Positions 1 through 9,037 of a stretch of DNA of 64,000 nt are shown here, piece by piece. The notes beneath the pieces were generated by a model. It did not search any database, had not been told where the DNA came from, and saw only the letters and a program-made list of their open reading frames with translations. The position numbers and the translations under genes are program-made. The first letter of the stretch is position 1. Each line of letters starts with the position of its first letter. The stretch is from contig CAVOGA010000001.1 of NCBI GenBank assembly GCA_963695135.1, positions 558,001 to 622,000 of the forward strand, in the 5' to 3' direction. Source of the DNA: Marinihelvus sp963695135 (lineage in GTDB: Bacteria > Pseudomonadota > Gammaproteobacteria > Xanthomonadales > SZUA-36).

Positions 1-306
1 CTGGACGACTACCTGCAGAACGCCGGCCTCGCCGCTGCGGACATCTGGCTGCTGAAGCTGGATGTGGAGGGCCATGAGCCGGCGGTGTTGCGCGGCGCCG
101 CGTCCAGCCTCGAACGGGTCCGCGCGGTTATCCTCGAATATTCACCGATGTTCTATGCCCGCTCTGAGGCGCAGGCGATGCTTGAGCAGCTGTGGTCCGC
201 CGGTTTGCGCCCGTCGGGCTACCGGCAGGGCGCCTGGTCACCGGTGACCATCCCGCAGCTGCTGGCCCGCGAGAACCAGTGCGATACGGTCTGGGTGCGG
301 GACTAG
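1..306 (+). CDS. FkbM family methyltransferase, C-terminal part (cut by window start)
   Basis: The first frame is open from base 1 to the TAG at 304-306 and gives about 101 residues. It contains the LKLDVEGHEPAVLRGA motif, which is the hallmark of the FkbM family, SAM-dependent methyltransferases that usually O-methylate sugars or other hydroxyls of surface glycans. The N-terminal SAM-binding part lies outside the window. The gene converges on the O-antigen ligase gene, overlapping it by 4 bases. That neighbourhood fits a role in modifying LPS or exopolysaccharide sugars, but the substrate cannot be read from the sequence. Confidence 0.8.
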   Translation: MDDYLQNAGLAAADIWLLKLDVEGHEPAVLRGAASSLERVRAVILEYSPMFYARSEAQAMLEQLWSAGLRPSGYRQGAWSPVTIPQLLARENQCDTVWVRD

Positions 307-1571
307 CGCTGGTCGCTGACACGCCGAACCGGCGTCTCCGGCGCCAGCACGGAGGCCCAGCAGCCCACCAGGAACCAGATCAGCATCGAGGTATAGCTCC
401 CGTAGATCGCAAAATGCGTATTGAACGGGAACAGGATCAGGAACAGGGCGAATACGAAAGGAAAGGCCTCCTGGCGCTGGTCCGGCGTCATGCGACGCCA
501 CAGACGCAAGGCAAAGTACCAGCCGAGCACAAACCCCAGGATACCGATGGTGCCCATATCCGCCATCAGCTCGAGCACCACGTTGTGGGCATGCCGTGCC
601 CCGATTTCGCCACCGGTAGCCAGCAGGTGGGGGTCATCCGGCGCCGCATACTCCATGTAGGCGACCGGAAAGGCGCGCACGCCGACGCCATTGACCGGGT
701 GGTCACGGTACATGGCAACCGCGTTGGTAAAAATAGGCACGCGCAGGGAACTCGCCTCGTTGAGGGCCTCCGTGGTTCCCTCGGCCGCGATCAGGGTCAC
801 GGCAACGCGCTGCTGAAGCATTGGCGATATGGTGTAAGTGACCGCAATAACCAGGATCAGGATGGCCGGGATCGTCAGCGTGACCTTGCGCAGCTCGCGG
901 TTTTCGCGGCGCAGCATCAGGAAGGCGTAGACCACGACCACCAGCGCCATTAACACCCAGCCGGAGCGCATGCCGGAGATCAGCACGGCGCCGGTAATCA
1001 AGGCAAAGGCGGCGGCCCAGGCCCAGCCGCTCCAGTGGCGACGGGCGTATTCCAGCAGCAGCGGTGAGAGCATGGCCATCACCGGACCATAAAACTGGTA
1101 GTTGTCGAAAAACATCGCATTCAGCCGGTCCCCCTGGATCGGGACACCGAACAGGTCAACACCAAAAACCAGCTGTACGAAACCGTCCGCGGCCCAGAAC
1201 AACAGCATCAGCGAGGCCCACATCAGCAGCTGGCTGCGACGCGACCGCTGGTGCAGCAATACCCCCATGGCAACCGCCGCCAGGAGAAACCGCAGGTTGA
1301 CCAGGCTCTGGGACCAGCTCTTGCCGGGATCGTAGGAATCGAAGCTGGACAAGACCATTGGTATCCAGAAACACAGGAACAGGGGCAGGATGGCGCGGAA
1401 GACCTGGCGTGTGCGCTCACCATAGACCGGCGAGCGCCACAGGAAGGGCATGGCGATGGCGAAAATCCACAGCGGAATCTCGGACAGCCGCTTGACCGGC
1501 AACAGCAGCAGAAACGCGATGGCGCTCCACGACGGCCACTCCGCTTCAAGTTTACGCAACAGCACTTTCAT
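303..1571 (-). CDS. O-antigen ligase / Wzy-like membrane protein
   Basis: This 422-residue protein has about ten to twelve hydrophobic segments and one large hydrophilic loop in the C-terminal half, the layout of the O-antigen ligase (WaaL) and polymerase family. The loop carries HPVNGVGVRAFP and, further on, GARHAHNVVLELMADMG; the arginine and histidine positions around such H-N motifs are the functional ones in WaaL. The expected job is transfer of an undecaprenyl-linked polysaccharide onto lipid A core at the periplasmic face of the inner membrane. It overlaps the upstream glycosyltransferase gene by 4 bases, so the two are translationally coupled. A Wzy polymerase role cannot be excluded. 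Confidence 0.85.
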   Translation of the reverse strand: MKVLLRKLEAEWPSWSAIAFLLLLPVKRLSEIPLWIFAIAMPFLWRSPVYGERTRQVFRAILPLFLCFWIPMVLSSFDSYDPGKSWSQSLVNLRFLLAAVAMGVLLHQRSRRSQLLMWASLMLLFWAADGFVQLVFGVDLFGVPIQGDRLNAMFFDNYQFYGPVMAMLSPLLLEYARRHWSGWAWAAAFALITGAVLISGMRSGWVLMALVVVVYAFLMLRRENRELRKVTLTIPAILILVIAVTYTISPMLQQRVAVTLIAAEGTTEALNEASSLRVPIFTNAVAMYRDHPVNGVGVRAFPVAYMEYAAPDDPHLLATGGEIGARHAHNVVLELMADMGTIGILGFVLGWYFALRLWRRMTPDQRQEAFPFVFALFLILFPFNTHFAIYGSYTSMLIWFLVGCWASVLAPETPVRRVSDQR

Positions 1572-2692
1572 TGGCGTGTCGCCTCCTTTTGCCGCTGGCT
1601 CAGCAGGGTACGATAAAGCTCAAAGGTCTGCTTCATGGAGTCCTCCAGGCGGAAAGCCCCGCTTGGTTTGACCGGCGGCGCCTGCCTTAGAAACTCGCGG
1701 GTTTTTTCCAGCAGCGCCGTAGGACTGTCCGGCGTCACGGCGCCTTGCGGATAGATGCGCGCGAGAATCTCGGCGACGCCGCCGTGATTCCAGCCCAGCA
1801 CCGGCCGGCCCAGGTACAGCGCTTCGAGAACCGTGCGGCCAAAGGCTTCCGGCGGGTCGCTGCACAGGTTGAAGACGAGTTCGGAGGCGGCCATCCAGTC
1901 ACGGATATCGCGACGTTCACCCGTGAAGGTGATGCGGTTACGAATCCCGCCGGCCTGGGCCAGCCCGACGAGCTCATCGTGGAACCTTGACCCCACGCGG
2001 CCGGGACCCAGGATCACGCCATGCACACCCGGGTGATCAGCAGCCAGCGCCGCAATCAGGTTGATGAAGGTGCTGTGGCCCTTGTAGCGCGACAACCGGC
2101 CCGGCAGGCACAGCAGCCTTTTTCCCTGCAACTCCGGAAACTCCCGGAAAACATCGTCATACCAGGGCTGATCCGGCTGGTAGCCGAAAGGAAAAGCCCG
2201 GTGATTCGTGCCGCCGTAAATCAGCGCCAGCCGCTCCTCGTCAACCGGGTAGTTGTGCAGGGTGTAGTCGCGGATGGTCCGCGAGACCGCGATGACCCGG
2301 TCGCCCTGCGCCATGCAGCCACTGTAGCGGCTGACGGAGTAGCAGCCGTGCATGCTGGTAACCAGGGCCGGTCGTTCAGCCGGGCGCATGCCTTTCAGGG
2401 CACGCGTGGTTAACAGCGCCGGCAGGCGCGAGTGCACGTGGACCAGGTCCGGCTGCTCGGCCCCCAGCCAACGGCGTAGCTTGCCGATATAGCGCAGCGT
2501 GCCCAGCCGTTTCCGGTTAACGGGCCAGGGCAGATAGTTGGCGCCCGTCGCTTCGATCCGGCCCTGCAAGGGTCCCGGCGCAGCGATAACCGTGACACGC
2601 GCACCCTGGCTGACCAGGTATTCGGTCAGCTCTGTTGCAACCAGCTCCGAGCCGCCAACGCTGAGGGCCGCCAGGGCCTGGACCACATGCAT
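1568..2692 (-). CDS. Glycosyltransferase family 4 protein
   Basis: The 374-residue protein starts with MHVVQALAALSVGGSE, a typical GT-B first strand and glycine-rich loop, and its C-terminal half has the donor-binding segment PPEAFGRTVLEALYLGRPV, with the E-x7-E spacing typical of GT4 enzymes. It should be cytoplasmic or peripheral to the inner membrane and use a nucleotide sugar to extend LPS core or a related glycan. It lies directly upstream of the O-antigen ligase gene with a 4-base overlap. The sugar specificity is not visible. Confidence 0.88.
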   Translation of the reverse strand: MHVVQALAALSVGGSELVATELTEYLVSQGARVTVIAAPGPLQGRIEATGANYLPWPVNRKRLGTLRYIGKLRRWLGAEQPDLVHVHSRLPALLTTRALKGMRPAERPALVTSMHGCYSVSRYSGCMAQGDRVIAVSRTIRDYTLHNYPVDEERLALIYGGTNHRAFPFGYQPDQPWYDDVFREFPELQGKRLLCLPGRLSRYKGHSTFINLIAALAADHPGVHGVILGPGRVGSRFHDELVGLAQAGGIRNRITFTGERRDIRDWMAASELVFNLCSDPPEAFGRTVLEALYLGRPVLGWNHGGVAEILARIYPQGAVTPDSPTALLEKTREFLRQAPPVKPSGAFRLEDSMKQTFELYRTLLSQRQKEATRQ

Positions 2693-2712
2693 GGTTTACC
2701 CGGCGCGCGCCG

Positions 2713-2922
2713 TCAGTCGACCAGCTGGTAGCGGACGCTGCAATAGGGGCAGGATGCGGTGCCGGTCTCTTCGATGGGCAGGTAAACGCGGGGGTGAGCG
2801 TTCCACAGCTTCTGGTCCGGCATGGGGCAGGACAGGGGAAGCTGCGCACGGCTGACCTGGCAGGTGTCCTGGGCGCTGGCGGTTTCCAGTGCGCTGTTAT
2901 TGGCGTCGGTAGGGTGGGCCAC
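2713..2922 (-). CDS. Small CHCC-type zinc-finger protein
   Basis: This 69-residue protein ends with HPRVYLPIEETGTASCPYCS, the histidine-plus-CxxC arrangement of the zf-CHCC family (related to mitochondrial NDUFS6). A further Cys at about residue 33 (LSCP) completes four likely zinc ligands. Members of this family are often found between ilvE or glnE and LPS genes in gammaproteobacteria, and the same context is seen here. The molecular role is not established. It is short, complete and in the same orientation as glnE upstream and the LPS genes downstream. Confidence 0.82.
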   Translation of the reverse strand: MAHPTDANNSALETASAQDTCQVSRAQLPLSCPMPDQKLWNAHPRVYLPIEETGTASCPYCSVRYQLVD

Positions 2923-2973
2923 CGTATTGCTCTCCGGTCGGTCGGGACCGGCATTTTAACGCGAAATGCCGCC

Positions 2974-5612
2974 TCAGGCAGGTTCCACGATGTCATACCG
3001 GCGGCAAATTTCGGCGGCGCGGGAAGTATCCGGAGCCTTTTTGCAGCCGCCCCGGCACAGCGCCTGCAGGTGCCGGGCCCGGGTCAGCGCCTGGTGCGTG
3101 TCCATCAGCACCCGGGTCTCCCCGGGGTCCAGCCAGCCGTTGTCACCCAGAGCGGCAAGCTGCGCCTGGGTGGCCGTGGCGTCACACAGGCCGGGGGCGC
3201 GTCCCGGCTTCCGAGAGCACGCCCAGCTGCGCGAGAAAGTCGATATCGAGCAGGCCGCCGGGGCCATGTTTCAGCGGATCACCGGCTGGATGTTGTTCGC
3301 GCAGTCGCGCGCGCATTGCAGACACTTCCTTGCGCAGTTCGACCACATCGCGCTCCCTGCACAGGACCTCGCGGCGCAGCGCCTCGAAGCGCGCGCCGAG
3401 TTCCGCGCTGCCGGCAACGGGGCGGGCGCGGGTCAGCGCCTGCCACTCCCAGGTCCAGGCCTTGTCCTTCTGGTAACGCTCGAAGGCCGCAATGGGTGAA
3501 ACCAGCAGACCGGCGCGCCCGTTGGGCCGCAACCGCGTATCGATATCGTAAAGCCTGCCGGCCGGCGTGGTGGTCGTCGCAATGGCCAGCAGGCGGCGGA
3601 CCAGCCGTGTAAACCAGGTCTCCGGGGCCATGGTGCCGGCGGAGCCGGGCTCTGCATCCGGGTAAAGAAACACCAGGTCGAGGTCCGACTGGTAGCTGAT
3701 ATCGGCGCCGCCGAGGCTGCCATAACCGATGATCACCAGCCCCGGCCCGGCGGGCGGGTCATGACGCTCGCCAAGCATGTTCTGCGCCAGGGACAGGCTG
3801 CTCTCAAGCATGACCTCGGCCAGCTCCGTGAGCAGGGCTTCGGCCCGGCCGGCGTCAATGGCCTCACCCAGCTCTGCTGCCGCAATGCGCAGGCTCTGGG
3901 CGAGCTTCAGGTAATTGAGCGCGTTGACCTGTTCCTCCTCGTCGCCCCTGGTGGCCATTCGCTCTACCGTGCGCATGAGCGATGCCCGGTCTGGAATGTC
4001 TCTTCCCAGCGCCGGGTCCAGCAGTTCGTCGAGCAGTGCCGGATGGCGCACAACGGTGGCGGCGATCCAGTCGCTGGCAATGAACAGGTCCAGCATGCGC
4101 TCCAGCGCCGGCGGGTTCTGCACCAGCATGGCGAGGTAGGCGCTGCGCTGGCTGACGGCCAGCACCAGTTCGTACACATCGTTCATTACTTCGACCAGCC
4201 CCTTGTCCGGGTTGGTGGCGCTGGCGCCGCGGGCTTGCAGGGCCTCGATCAGCCGGGGCATGAACTGGTCCAGCCGCTCCCGGCCGCGGGGGCTCAGCGC
4301 CCGCCGCTCCAGGCTTTCAATAAATTCCCTGGCGTTGCCCGGCAGGCGCTCTTGAAGCACTTCCCGCCAATCCGGTGTTGTCGGGCGTATCTTCCCCCTG
4401 GCGGGGAAAGCTCTGATCAAGGGCTTCGGTCACCGTGCGGCGGGTCTGCTCAAGTTGCGCCAGCAGTGCCTGCGGTGACTCCAGGCGCATGCAGCGGGTG
4501 ATGCGCGCCAGGGCCTCGCCGCCGGGCAGGCTGTGGGTTTGCTGATCCTGCTGGGCCTGGATCGCGTTTTCCAGGTGCCGCAGAAAGGTGTAGCTCCGGC
4601 GCAAGGTCAGCACGCGTTCGGCAGGGAACAGCTCCAGCGCCTCGATCGCCGCCAGGGCCTCCAGCAGCGAGGGCGTTTGCAGCATCGGCTCGCGACCGCC
4701 GCGCAGCAGCTGAACACACTGAACCAGGAACTCCACCTCGCGGATCCCGCCCGGGCCGCGTTTCACGTCATTGCCCCGGTCCTTGCGCGCGGCATCCCCG
4801 CGGATCGCGTCGAGCATGGCGCGCAGGGACTCCACCGCGCCGAAATCAATGTAGCGCCGGTAAACAAAGGGCTTAAGGCGCTGCAGAATCGCCTCTCCGG
4901 CAGCGCGATCGCCGGCAACGGGACGCGCCTTGACCAGTGCATAGCGTTCCCAGTCGCGGCCCTCGCGCTGGTAGTACTGTTCCAGTGCCGCGAAGCTGCA
5001 AACCAGGGGCCCGGCCTCACCAAAAGGCCGCAACCGCGTATCGACACGGAAGGCGAAGCCGTCCTCGGTCCGCTCCGCCAGGCTGCCGATCACCGCGCGG
5101 GACAGGCGGGTAAAGAACTGCTCATTGCTCAGCCCCCGGCGCCCGTCACAGGATCCACTGGCCGGGTAGGTCAGCACCAGGTCGATGTCTGACGACAGGT
5201 TGAGCTCGCGCCCGCCGAGCTTGCCCAGGCCCAGGACCACCAGGGCCTGCCGCCGGCCCTCGCTGTCGCGCGGCACCCCGTGGCGCTCAATCAGCTCCGG
5301 CTCGTGCGCATCGATGGCGCCCTGCAGGCAGAGTTCCGCCAGCGTGCTGAGGTCTCTTAGTGTCTGCTCCAGGCTGGCGCTGGCCGCCAACTCGCGCCAG
5401 GTGATGCGCAGCATTTCCCGGTTACGAAAGCGCCGCAGGCCCGCATCCGTACCGTGCGCGCGGATGGTGTCCGCCAGGGTGCCGGCGTCCGGTGGGATGT
5501 CGCCGTCCAGGCGGCCTTCCTGCTGCAGCTCGGTCCGCCACCCGGGATGGCGCGCATCGAGCCGCTGCAGGAACGGGCTGCACGCCAGGGGATCGGTCGG
5601 GAGACTGCTCAT
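2974..5612 (-). CDS. glnE: Bifunctional glutamine synthetase adenylyltransferase/deadenylase, split by two frameshifts
   Basis: GlnE attaches and removes AMP on glutamine synthetase in response to PII. Both nucleotidyltransferase domains are present: GLGKLGGRELNLSSDIDLV in the N-terminal half and GYGSLGGADISYQSDLDLVF in the C-terminal half, each followed by a helical domain. The reading frame changes near 4376-4390 (after SFPRQGED, continuing at DWREVLQERLPG) and again near 3190-3215 (after LAQLGVLSEAG, continuing at CDATATQAQLAALGDNGW). Joined, the protein is about 880 residues, close to the family's roughly 950. I start at the ATG giving MSSLPTDP rather than the ATG 36 bases upstream, because family alignments begin near there. 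Both breaks lie near runs of C or G, which suggests sequencing indels. Confidence 0.9.
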
Positions 5613-5926
5613 GCGCGGAGTATAGCCAGCGCGGCCGCCGTCAGGCATCCGGCGCCCTGCAAAAAAAGCCCCGGCAAGATGCCGGGGCCAAGTGTTCAGG
5701 CCAGCTCATTGGGTCGGGGGCTCAATTCCGTCCCGGGCCTGTTGGAGAACAAGCGTGGCATCAATGCAGAAGCATCAACGCGCCTGCCTTCTTTAATGCA
5801 TAAATCGGGCCAGCCTGCTTCGGGTTGGCGCTACAGGGGATCAGGGGCCGGCGCATGCCGATGAATGGAATGGTGTGCCTGATAATGGGGCACGCCTGCC
5901 TCCGAATGTGGCAGCGTGGTGCCGGC
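5613..5926. other. Intergenic region between glnE and hemP
   Basis: I find no convincing gene in these 314 bases. They hold the glnE upstream region on one side and, on the same strand, the terminator of hemP at 5661-5688. Open frames here are short and end in unrelated peptide sequence. Confidence 0.6.
5661..5688 (-). terminator. Rho-independent terminator downstream of hemP
   Basis: A perfect 9-bp stem (GCCCCGGCA pairing with TGCCGGGGC, loop of 3) is followed on the minus strand by seven T residues. It lies about 240 bases past the hemP stop codon and just upstream of glnE, so it probably ends the hemP transcript. Confidence 0.8.
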
Positions 5927-6088
5927 TTACTTGGTCAGGATCAGCTTGCGGTTGCGGGTGATCCTCAGGCGGTAGATCTGCCCCTCGTGATCAAGCTCCA
6001 GGACCTGGCCCGGCGGGATGAGGTCACTCACCTTCACGGGCTTGTCGCTGCGGCGCTCTGCCTGGCCTTTGGCTTGGTGTGGGATCAT
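5927..6088 (-). CDS. hemP: Hemin uptake protein HemP
   Basis: This 53-codon gene encodes a basic protein whose C-terminal half reads LEHDEG-like hydrophilic sequence and then GQIYRLRITRNRKLILTK, the conserved signature of the HemP family (PF10636). HemP proteins are small cytoplasmic factors linked to haem uptake and, in some proteobacteria, act as regulators of haem transport genes. A near-consensus Fur box lies 10 bases upstream of the start codon, so expression should be repressed by iron. No haem receptor gene is adjacent in this window. The ATG at 6086-6088 is the only start compatible with the family length. Confidence 0.9.
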   Translation of the reverse strand: MIPHQAKGQAERRSDKPVKVSDLIPPGQVLELDHEGQIYRLRITRNRKLILTK

Positions 6089-6097
6089 GCGTTAGAT

Positions 6098-6116
6098 GAT
6101 AATGATTATCATTACC
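6098..6116. promoter_or_regulatory. Fur box upstream of hemP
   Basis: The sequence GATAATGATTATCATTACC matches the 19-bp Fur consensus at 17 positions. It lies immediately upstream of hemP on the minus strand, so iron-bound Fur should repress hemP. Confidence 0.92.
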
Positions 6117-6153
6117 AAGGGCAAGCCCTTTGCCGGGGGGTTGCAACTGCAGT

Positions 6154-7506
6154 TCAGCGAACCCAGTGCCATTGGGTCTGCCGGCCGGCGAGGTAGATCA
6201 CCGTTTCACCGTCAAACAGGGCGGTCTGTTCCAACTTGATCTGGACCATCTGACCGTCCCATTCCGGCACCGGCGCCTTGATATTGCCCTCGATGGCGTA
6301 GGCGGTCATCGGGTACAGCGGCCAGTCACCGCGGACCGGCGTGTCTCCCTGGTTGTCCCACATGCCAATGGTCGGGCCCGGCGCGTGGCCATAGAAGCCG
6401 ATCGGGTGCGTGTAGGTGCTGGCAATGACTTTACGCCCCGCATTGCGCTCAAGGCTTTGCGCGAGAATCTCGTTGCCGGTCTGGCCGGTAGCGAAACCGT
6501 CCGTCAGGTCGTCCTGCCATTGGTTACCGACCGCGAGCGCTGCGGCGAGCCCCGCAGGCACCGTTTCCTCGGAGCGGCGCGGGACATAGGCCATCTCCTG
6601 GGTGTCCGTGCAGAGTTTGAGATAGCAGACGCCCACGTCCGTATGCAGGACATCACCGGGCTGAATAATCCCGGAAATGCCGCAGAAGGGCGTCTCCGGA
6701 CCACAGCTGACGCCCTGCCGCTGGAGGTTCACGTAGGGCTGGAACCAGGTCGGCAGTTGCAGCTCGGCAAAGCGTTCACGGATGTACCAGGCCACCTCAT
6801 CGGTGCTGGTTACCCCCGGGGTAATGACCTGCGGTGAAAACGCCTCTGCGATCACCTGGCGGGCCAGGGACACGATGTGGGCATACAGGTCAGCCTCGGC
6901 CGCGCTGCGCGTCTCCACCCACCGCACCACCAGCGCCTCGGCGGACACCAGCCGTTCCTGCAGCGTTTCCGGCAGCACCGTGAGAAGCTGCTCGTAAAGT
7001 CCATGGGTCAGACCGTCAGCGACGGGCCAGTCCGCTGATACGTTGATGCCGATGCGTTGCGGGTCCTTCTCCTCCAGCAGGTCGGCCAGCGCCTGCCACT
7101 GCTCGTCCAGGTCGCCGCCCGACCAGCCCGTCTGGTAGGGCTCGCCCAGCGGGTAGCGGTTAACGGACAACATCTCGAAGCCGTCGTCCCCGCGGAAAAA
7201 GACCAGCATGGTGGTGCGCCGCGCCGCAAAGGTCGGCTGCGGAACCAGGCTGAAATACACCGGATCCTCCGCGTACTCCCGCGCCATCACCAGCCACAGG
7301 TCAATTCCGGTTTCTTCCATGAGTTGCGGCAACAGCGTCTGCAGCCGCTCCTCCAACAGGGCGTTCTCCACGGCAGGACGCTCGCGCCAGGGCAGAACGG
7401 CCTGGTTGGCGCTTACCATGCGTCCCTGCTCAAAATCGCCGGCGTGGCCGGTCGGCTGGAAGCTCAGGATGAGCAACAGGGTGGACAGTGACAGTGTTGT
7501 TCTCAT
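6154..7506 (-). CDS. Exported M24 family (Xaa-Pro peptidase-like) metallopeptidase
   Basis: The 450-residue protein begins with a signal peptide (MRTTLSLSTLLLILSFQPTG, predicted cleavage after GHA). An N-terminal creatinase-like domain is followed by the pita-bread fold of the M24 family. Likely metal ligands are in DVLHTDVGVC, in HPIGFYGHAPG and in the closing AIEGNIKAPVPEWDGQMVQI segment. It is probably periplasmic and may cleave Xaa-Pro bonds in peptides, but some M24 proteins of this form have lost metal binding; only one of the two usual aspartates is obvious to me. It is transcribed in the same direction as hemP, which lies 65 bases downstream. Confidence 0.82.
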   Translation of the reverse strand: MRTTLSLSTLLLILSFQPTGHAGDFEQGRMVSANQAVLPWRERPAVENALLEERLQTLLPQLMEETGIDLWLVMAREYAEDPVYFSLVPQPTFAARRTTMLVFFRGDDGFEMLSVNRYPLGEPYQTGWSGGDLDEQWQALADLLEEKDPQRIGINVSADWPVADGLTHGLYEQLLTVLPETLQERLVSAEALVVRWVETRSAAEADLYAHIVSLARQVIAEAFSPQVITPGVTSTDEVAWYIRERFAELQLPTWFQPYVNLQRQGVSCGPETPFCGISGIIQPGDVLHTDVGVCYLKLCTDTQEMAYVPRRSEETVPAGLAAALAVGNQWQDDLTDGFATGQTGNEILAQSLERNAGRKVIASTYTHPIGFYGHAPGPTIGMWDNQGDTPVRGDWPLYPMTAYAIEGNIKAPVPEWDGQMVQIKLEQTALFDGETVIYLAGRQTQWHWVR

Positions 7507-7566
7507 GGCCTTCTCCGCGTTTCCGGCTGTTTGCCGGCGCGCCTCATTGGGGATGACATGGCAATC

Positions 7567-7863
7567 TCAGTGCGTGAGCGCTTCGCAGGGGGAAACGGCG
7601 CACACACCGCCGTAGTTCGTGAGTATGGGCTGAAGCGCGTCGGTAATGCGGTCAACCAGCGCCCGGTCATCGCAGATCACCAGGAATACGCAATTGCTGG
7701 AATCGCCGGCCAGCTCATCGCCGCGCCGAATGCCCCGGTCACCGCTGCCTCCGGCCCGCGGGATGAGCGTGTAACCGGGAACCTGCAGCTTCTTGAACAC
7801 GGACACCACGCGGGGCGCCAGCGGTTCTTCAATAACGATTTCGATGCGGTAACTGGGTGTCAT
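7567..7863 (-). CDS. PII-like regulator, SbtB type
   Basis: This 98-residue protein has the ferredoxin-like pattern of PII signalling proteins and no Tyr-containing uridylylation T-loop. Its C-terminus is GGVCAVSPCEALTH, with Cys88 and Cys93 separated by four residues. That matches the spacing of the redox-sensitive R-loop (CGPxGC) of cyanobacterial SbtB. It lies 22 bases downstream of the SbtA-like transporter in the same operon, as in cyanobacteria where SbtB binds SbtA and inhibits bicarbonate uptake in response to adenine nucleotides. The pairing strongly supports the assignment; the nucleotide it senses here is unknown. Confidence 0.85.
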   Translation of the reverse strand: MTPSYRIEIVIEEPLAPRVVSVFKKLQVPGYTLIPRAGGSGDRGIRRGDELAGDSSNCVFLVICDDRALVDRITDALQPILTNYGGVCAVSPCEALTH

Positions 7864-7885
7864 GATGTAATCGACCTCGGGGCAT

Positions 7886-8881
7886 TCATGTCAACCACTG
7901 GGCAGCCAGGTGGTAGAGGGGAATGCCGAGCAGAATGTTGAACGGAAAGGTAATGGCCAGGGACATGGGCAGGTAAATGCTCGGGCTGGCCTGGGGCAGG
8001 GCCAGGCGCAGCGCTGCAGGCACGGCGATATACGAAGCGCTGGCGCCGAGCACGGTGAGCAAGACCAGGTCTCCCTCGTTCAGTCCCACCAGGGCGCCCA
8101 GGGCAAGCGCCGCACTCCCGTTGAGCAGCGGAAACACCAGCCCGGCCGCGATCATGGCGGCCAACGGCAGTTTGTTGGGACCTTCCGAGTCACCGAGGTC
8201 ACGCAGGCGCCGTGCGGCGACAATGCCCATGTCCAGCAGGAACAGGCAAAGCACCCCGAGAAACGGCGCTTTGACCACCGGCGCGATCTGCTCCATGCCC
8301 TCCGGCCCGCTGATATAGCCGATGATCATGCTGCCCAGGATCAGGAAAACGGAGCCGTTCAGGCAGGCCTCGTGCAGCAACGGACCCCAGTGCAAACGCT
8401 TGCGGGGCCCGTTTGCGTCCCCTTCCCGGAAGCGGCTGTAGAGCAGCATGCCGACAATAATCGCCGGTGATTCCATCAGGGCCATGGCCGCCACCAGGTA
8501 GCCGCTCCACTCCACGCCCTGGTTGTCCAGGTAACTGGTCGCGGTGATGAATGTCACCGCGCTGACCGAGCCGTAGGTTGCGGCAATGGCTGCCGCATTG
8601 GCCACGCCGAAGCGCGACCGGAGCGCGAAAAAGCTGTACACGGGAACCGCAGCAGACAGCAGCACCGCGGCGCCCAGCGCCAGTGCAACCGAAGGCCCCA
8701 GGGGTGCCGCTGCCAGCGCCACACCCCCTTTAAAACCAATGGCGAACAGCAGGTAAAGGGACAGGAAGCGCGCAATCTGGCCGGGGATATCCAGGTCCGA
8801 GCGGACAAAAACAGCCGCCATGCCCAGGAAGAAAAACAGCAGGGGCGGGGAACTCAGGTTTGCGAGAAATGCGCTGCTCAA
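7886..8881 (-). CDS. Sodium-dependent bicarbonate transporter SbtA family permease
   Basis: The 331-residue membrane protein has about ten hydrophobic segments in two similar halves and carries the SbtA family stretches LYLLFAIGFKGGVALA near residue 45 and YGSVSAVTFITATSYL in the middle. SbtA imports bicarbonate with sodium across the inner membrane. The PII-like gene immediately downstream fits the SbtAB regulatory pair. No carbon-fixation genes are seen in the window, so the purpose may be anaplerotic bicarbonate supply or pH control. The start at 8881 leaves a divergent intergenic region of about 155 bases before the HAD gene. Confidence 0.85.
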   Translation of the reverse strand: MSSAFLANLSSPPLLFFFLGMAAVFVRSDLDIPGQIARFLSLYLLFAIGFKGGVALAAAPLGPSVALALGAAVLLSAAVPVYSFFALRSRFGVANAAAIAATYGSVSAVTFITATSYLDNQGVEWSGYLVAAMALMESPAIIVGMLLYSRFREGDANGPRKRLHWGPLLHEACLNGSVFLILGSMIIGYISGPEGMEQIAPVVKAPFLGVLCLFLLDMGIVAARRLRDLGDSEGPNKLPLAAMIAAGLVFPLLNGSAALALGALVGLNEGDLVLLTVLGASASYIAVPAALRLALPQASPSIYLPMSLAITFPFNILLGIPLYHLAAQWLT

Positions 8882-9037
8882 CGGGGTCTGGCCTCTGCGG
8901 TCATTATGATTCCAGCGTTACACGCTGTTTGTTATTGCGCCGCATTATAGAGCGATCAAGGTGATGAAATTGCCGCGGAATCATCACGCTGCCCGTGTAC
9001 CATGTGGCGTTTTCCGGCAAGGCGCAAGACCGCAACC

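Noticed and set aside
192..953. Open frame opposite the O-antigen ligase gene
   Set aside because: Composition is Arg- and His-rich without motifs, and the opposite strand carries a proper membrane protein.
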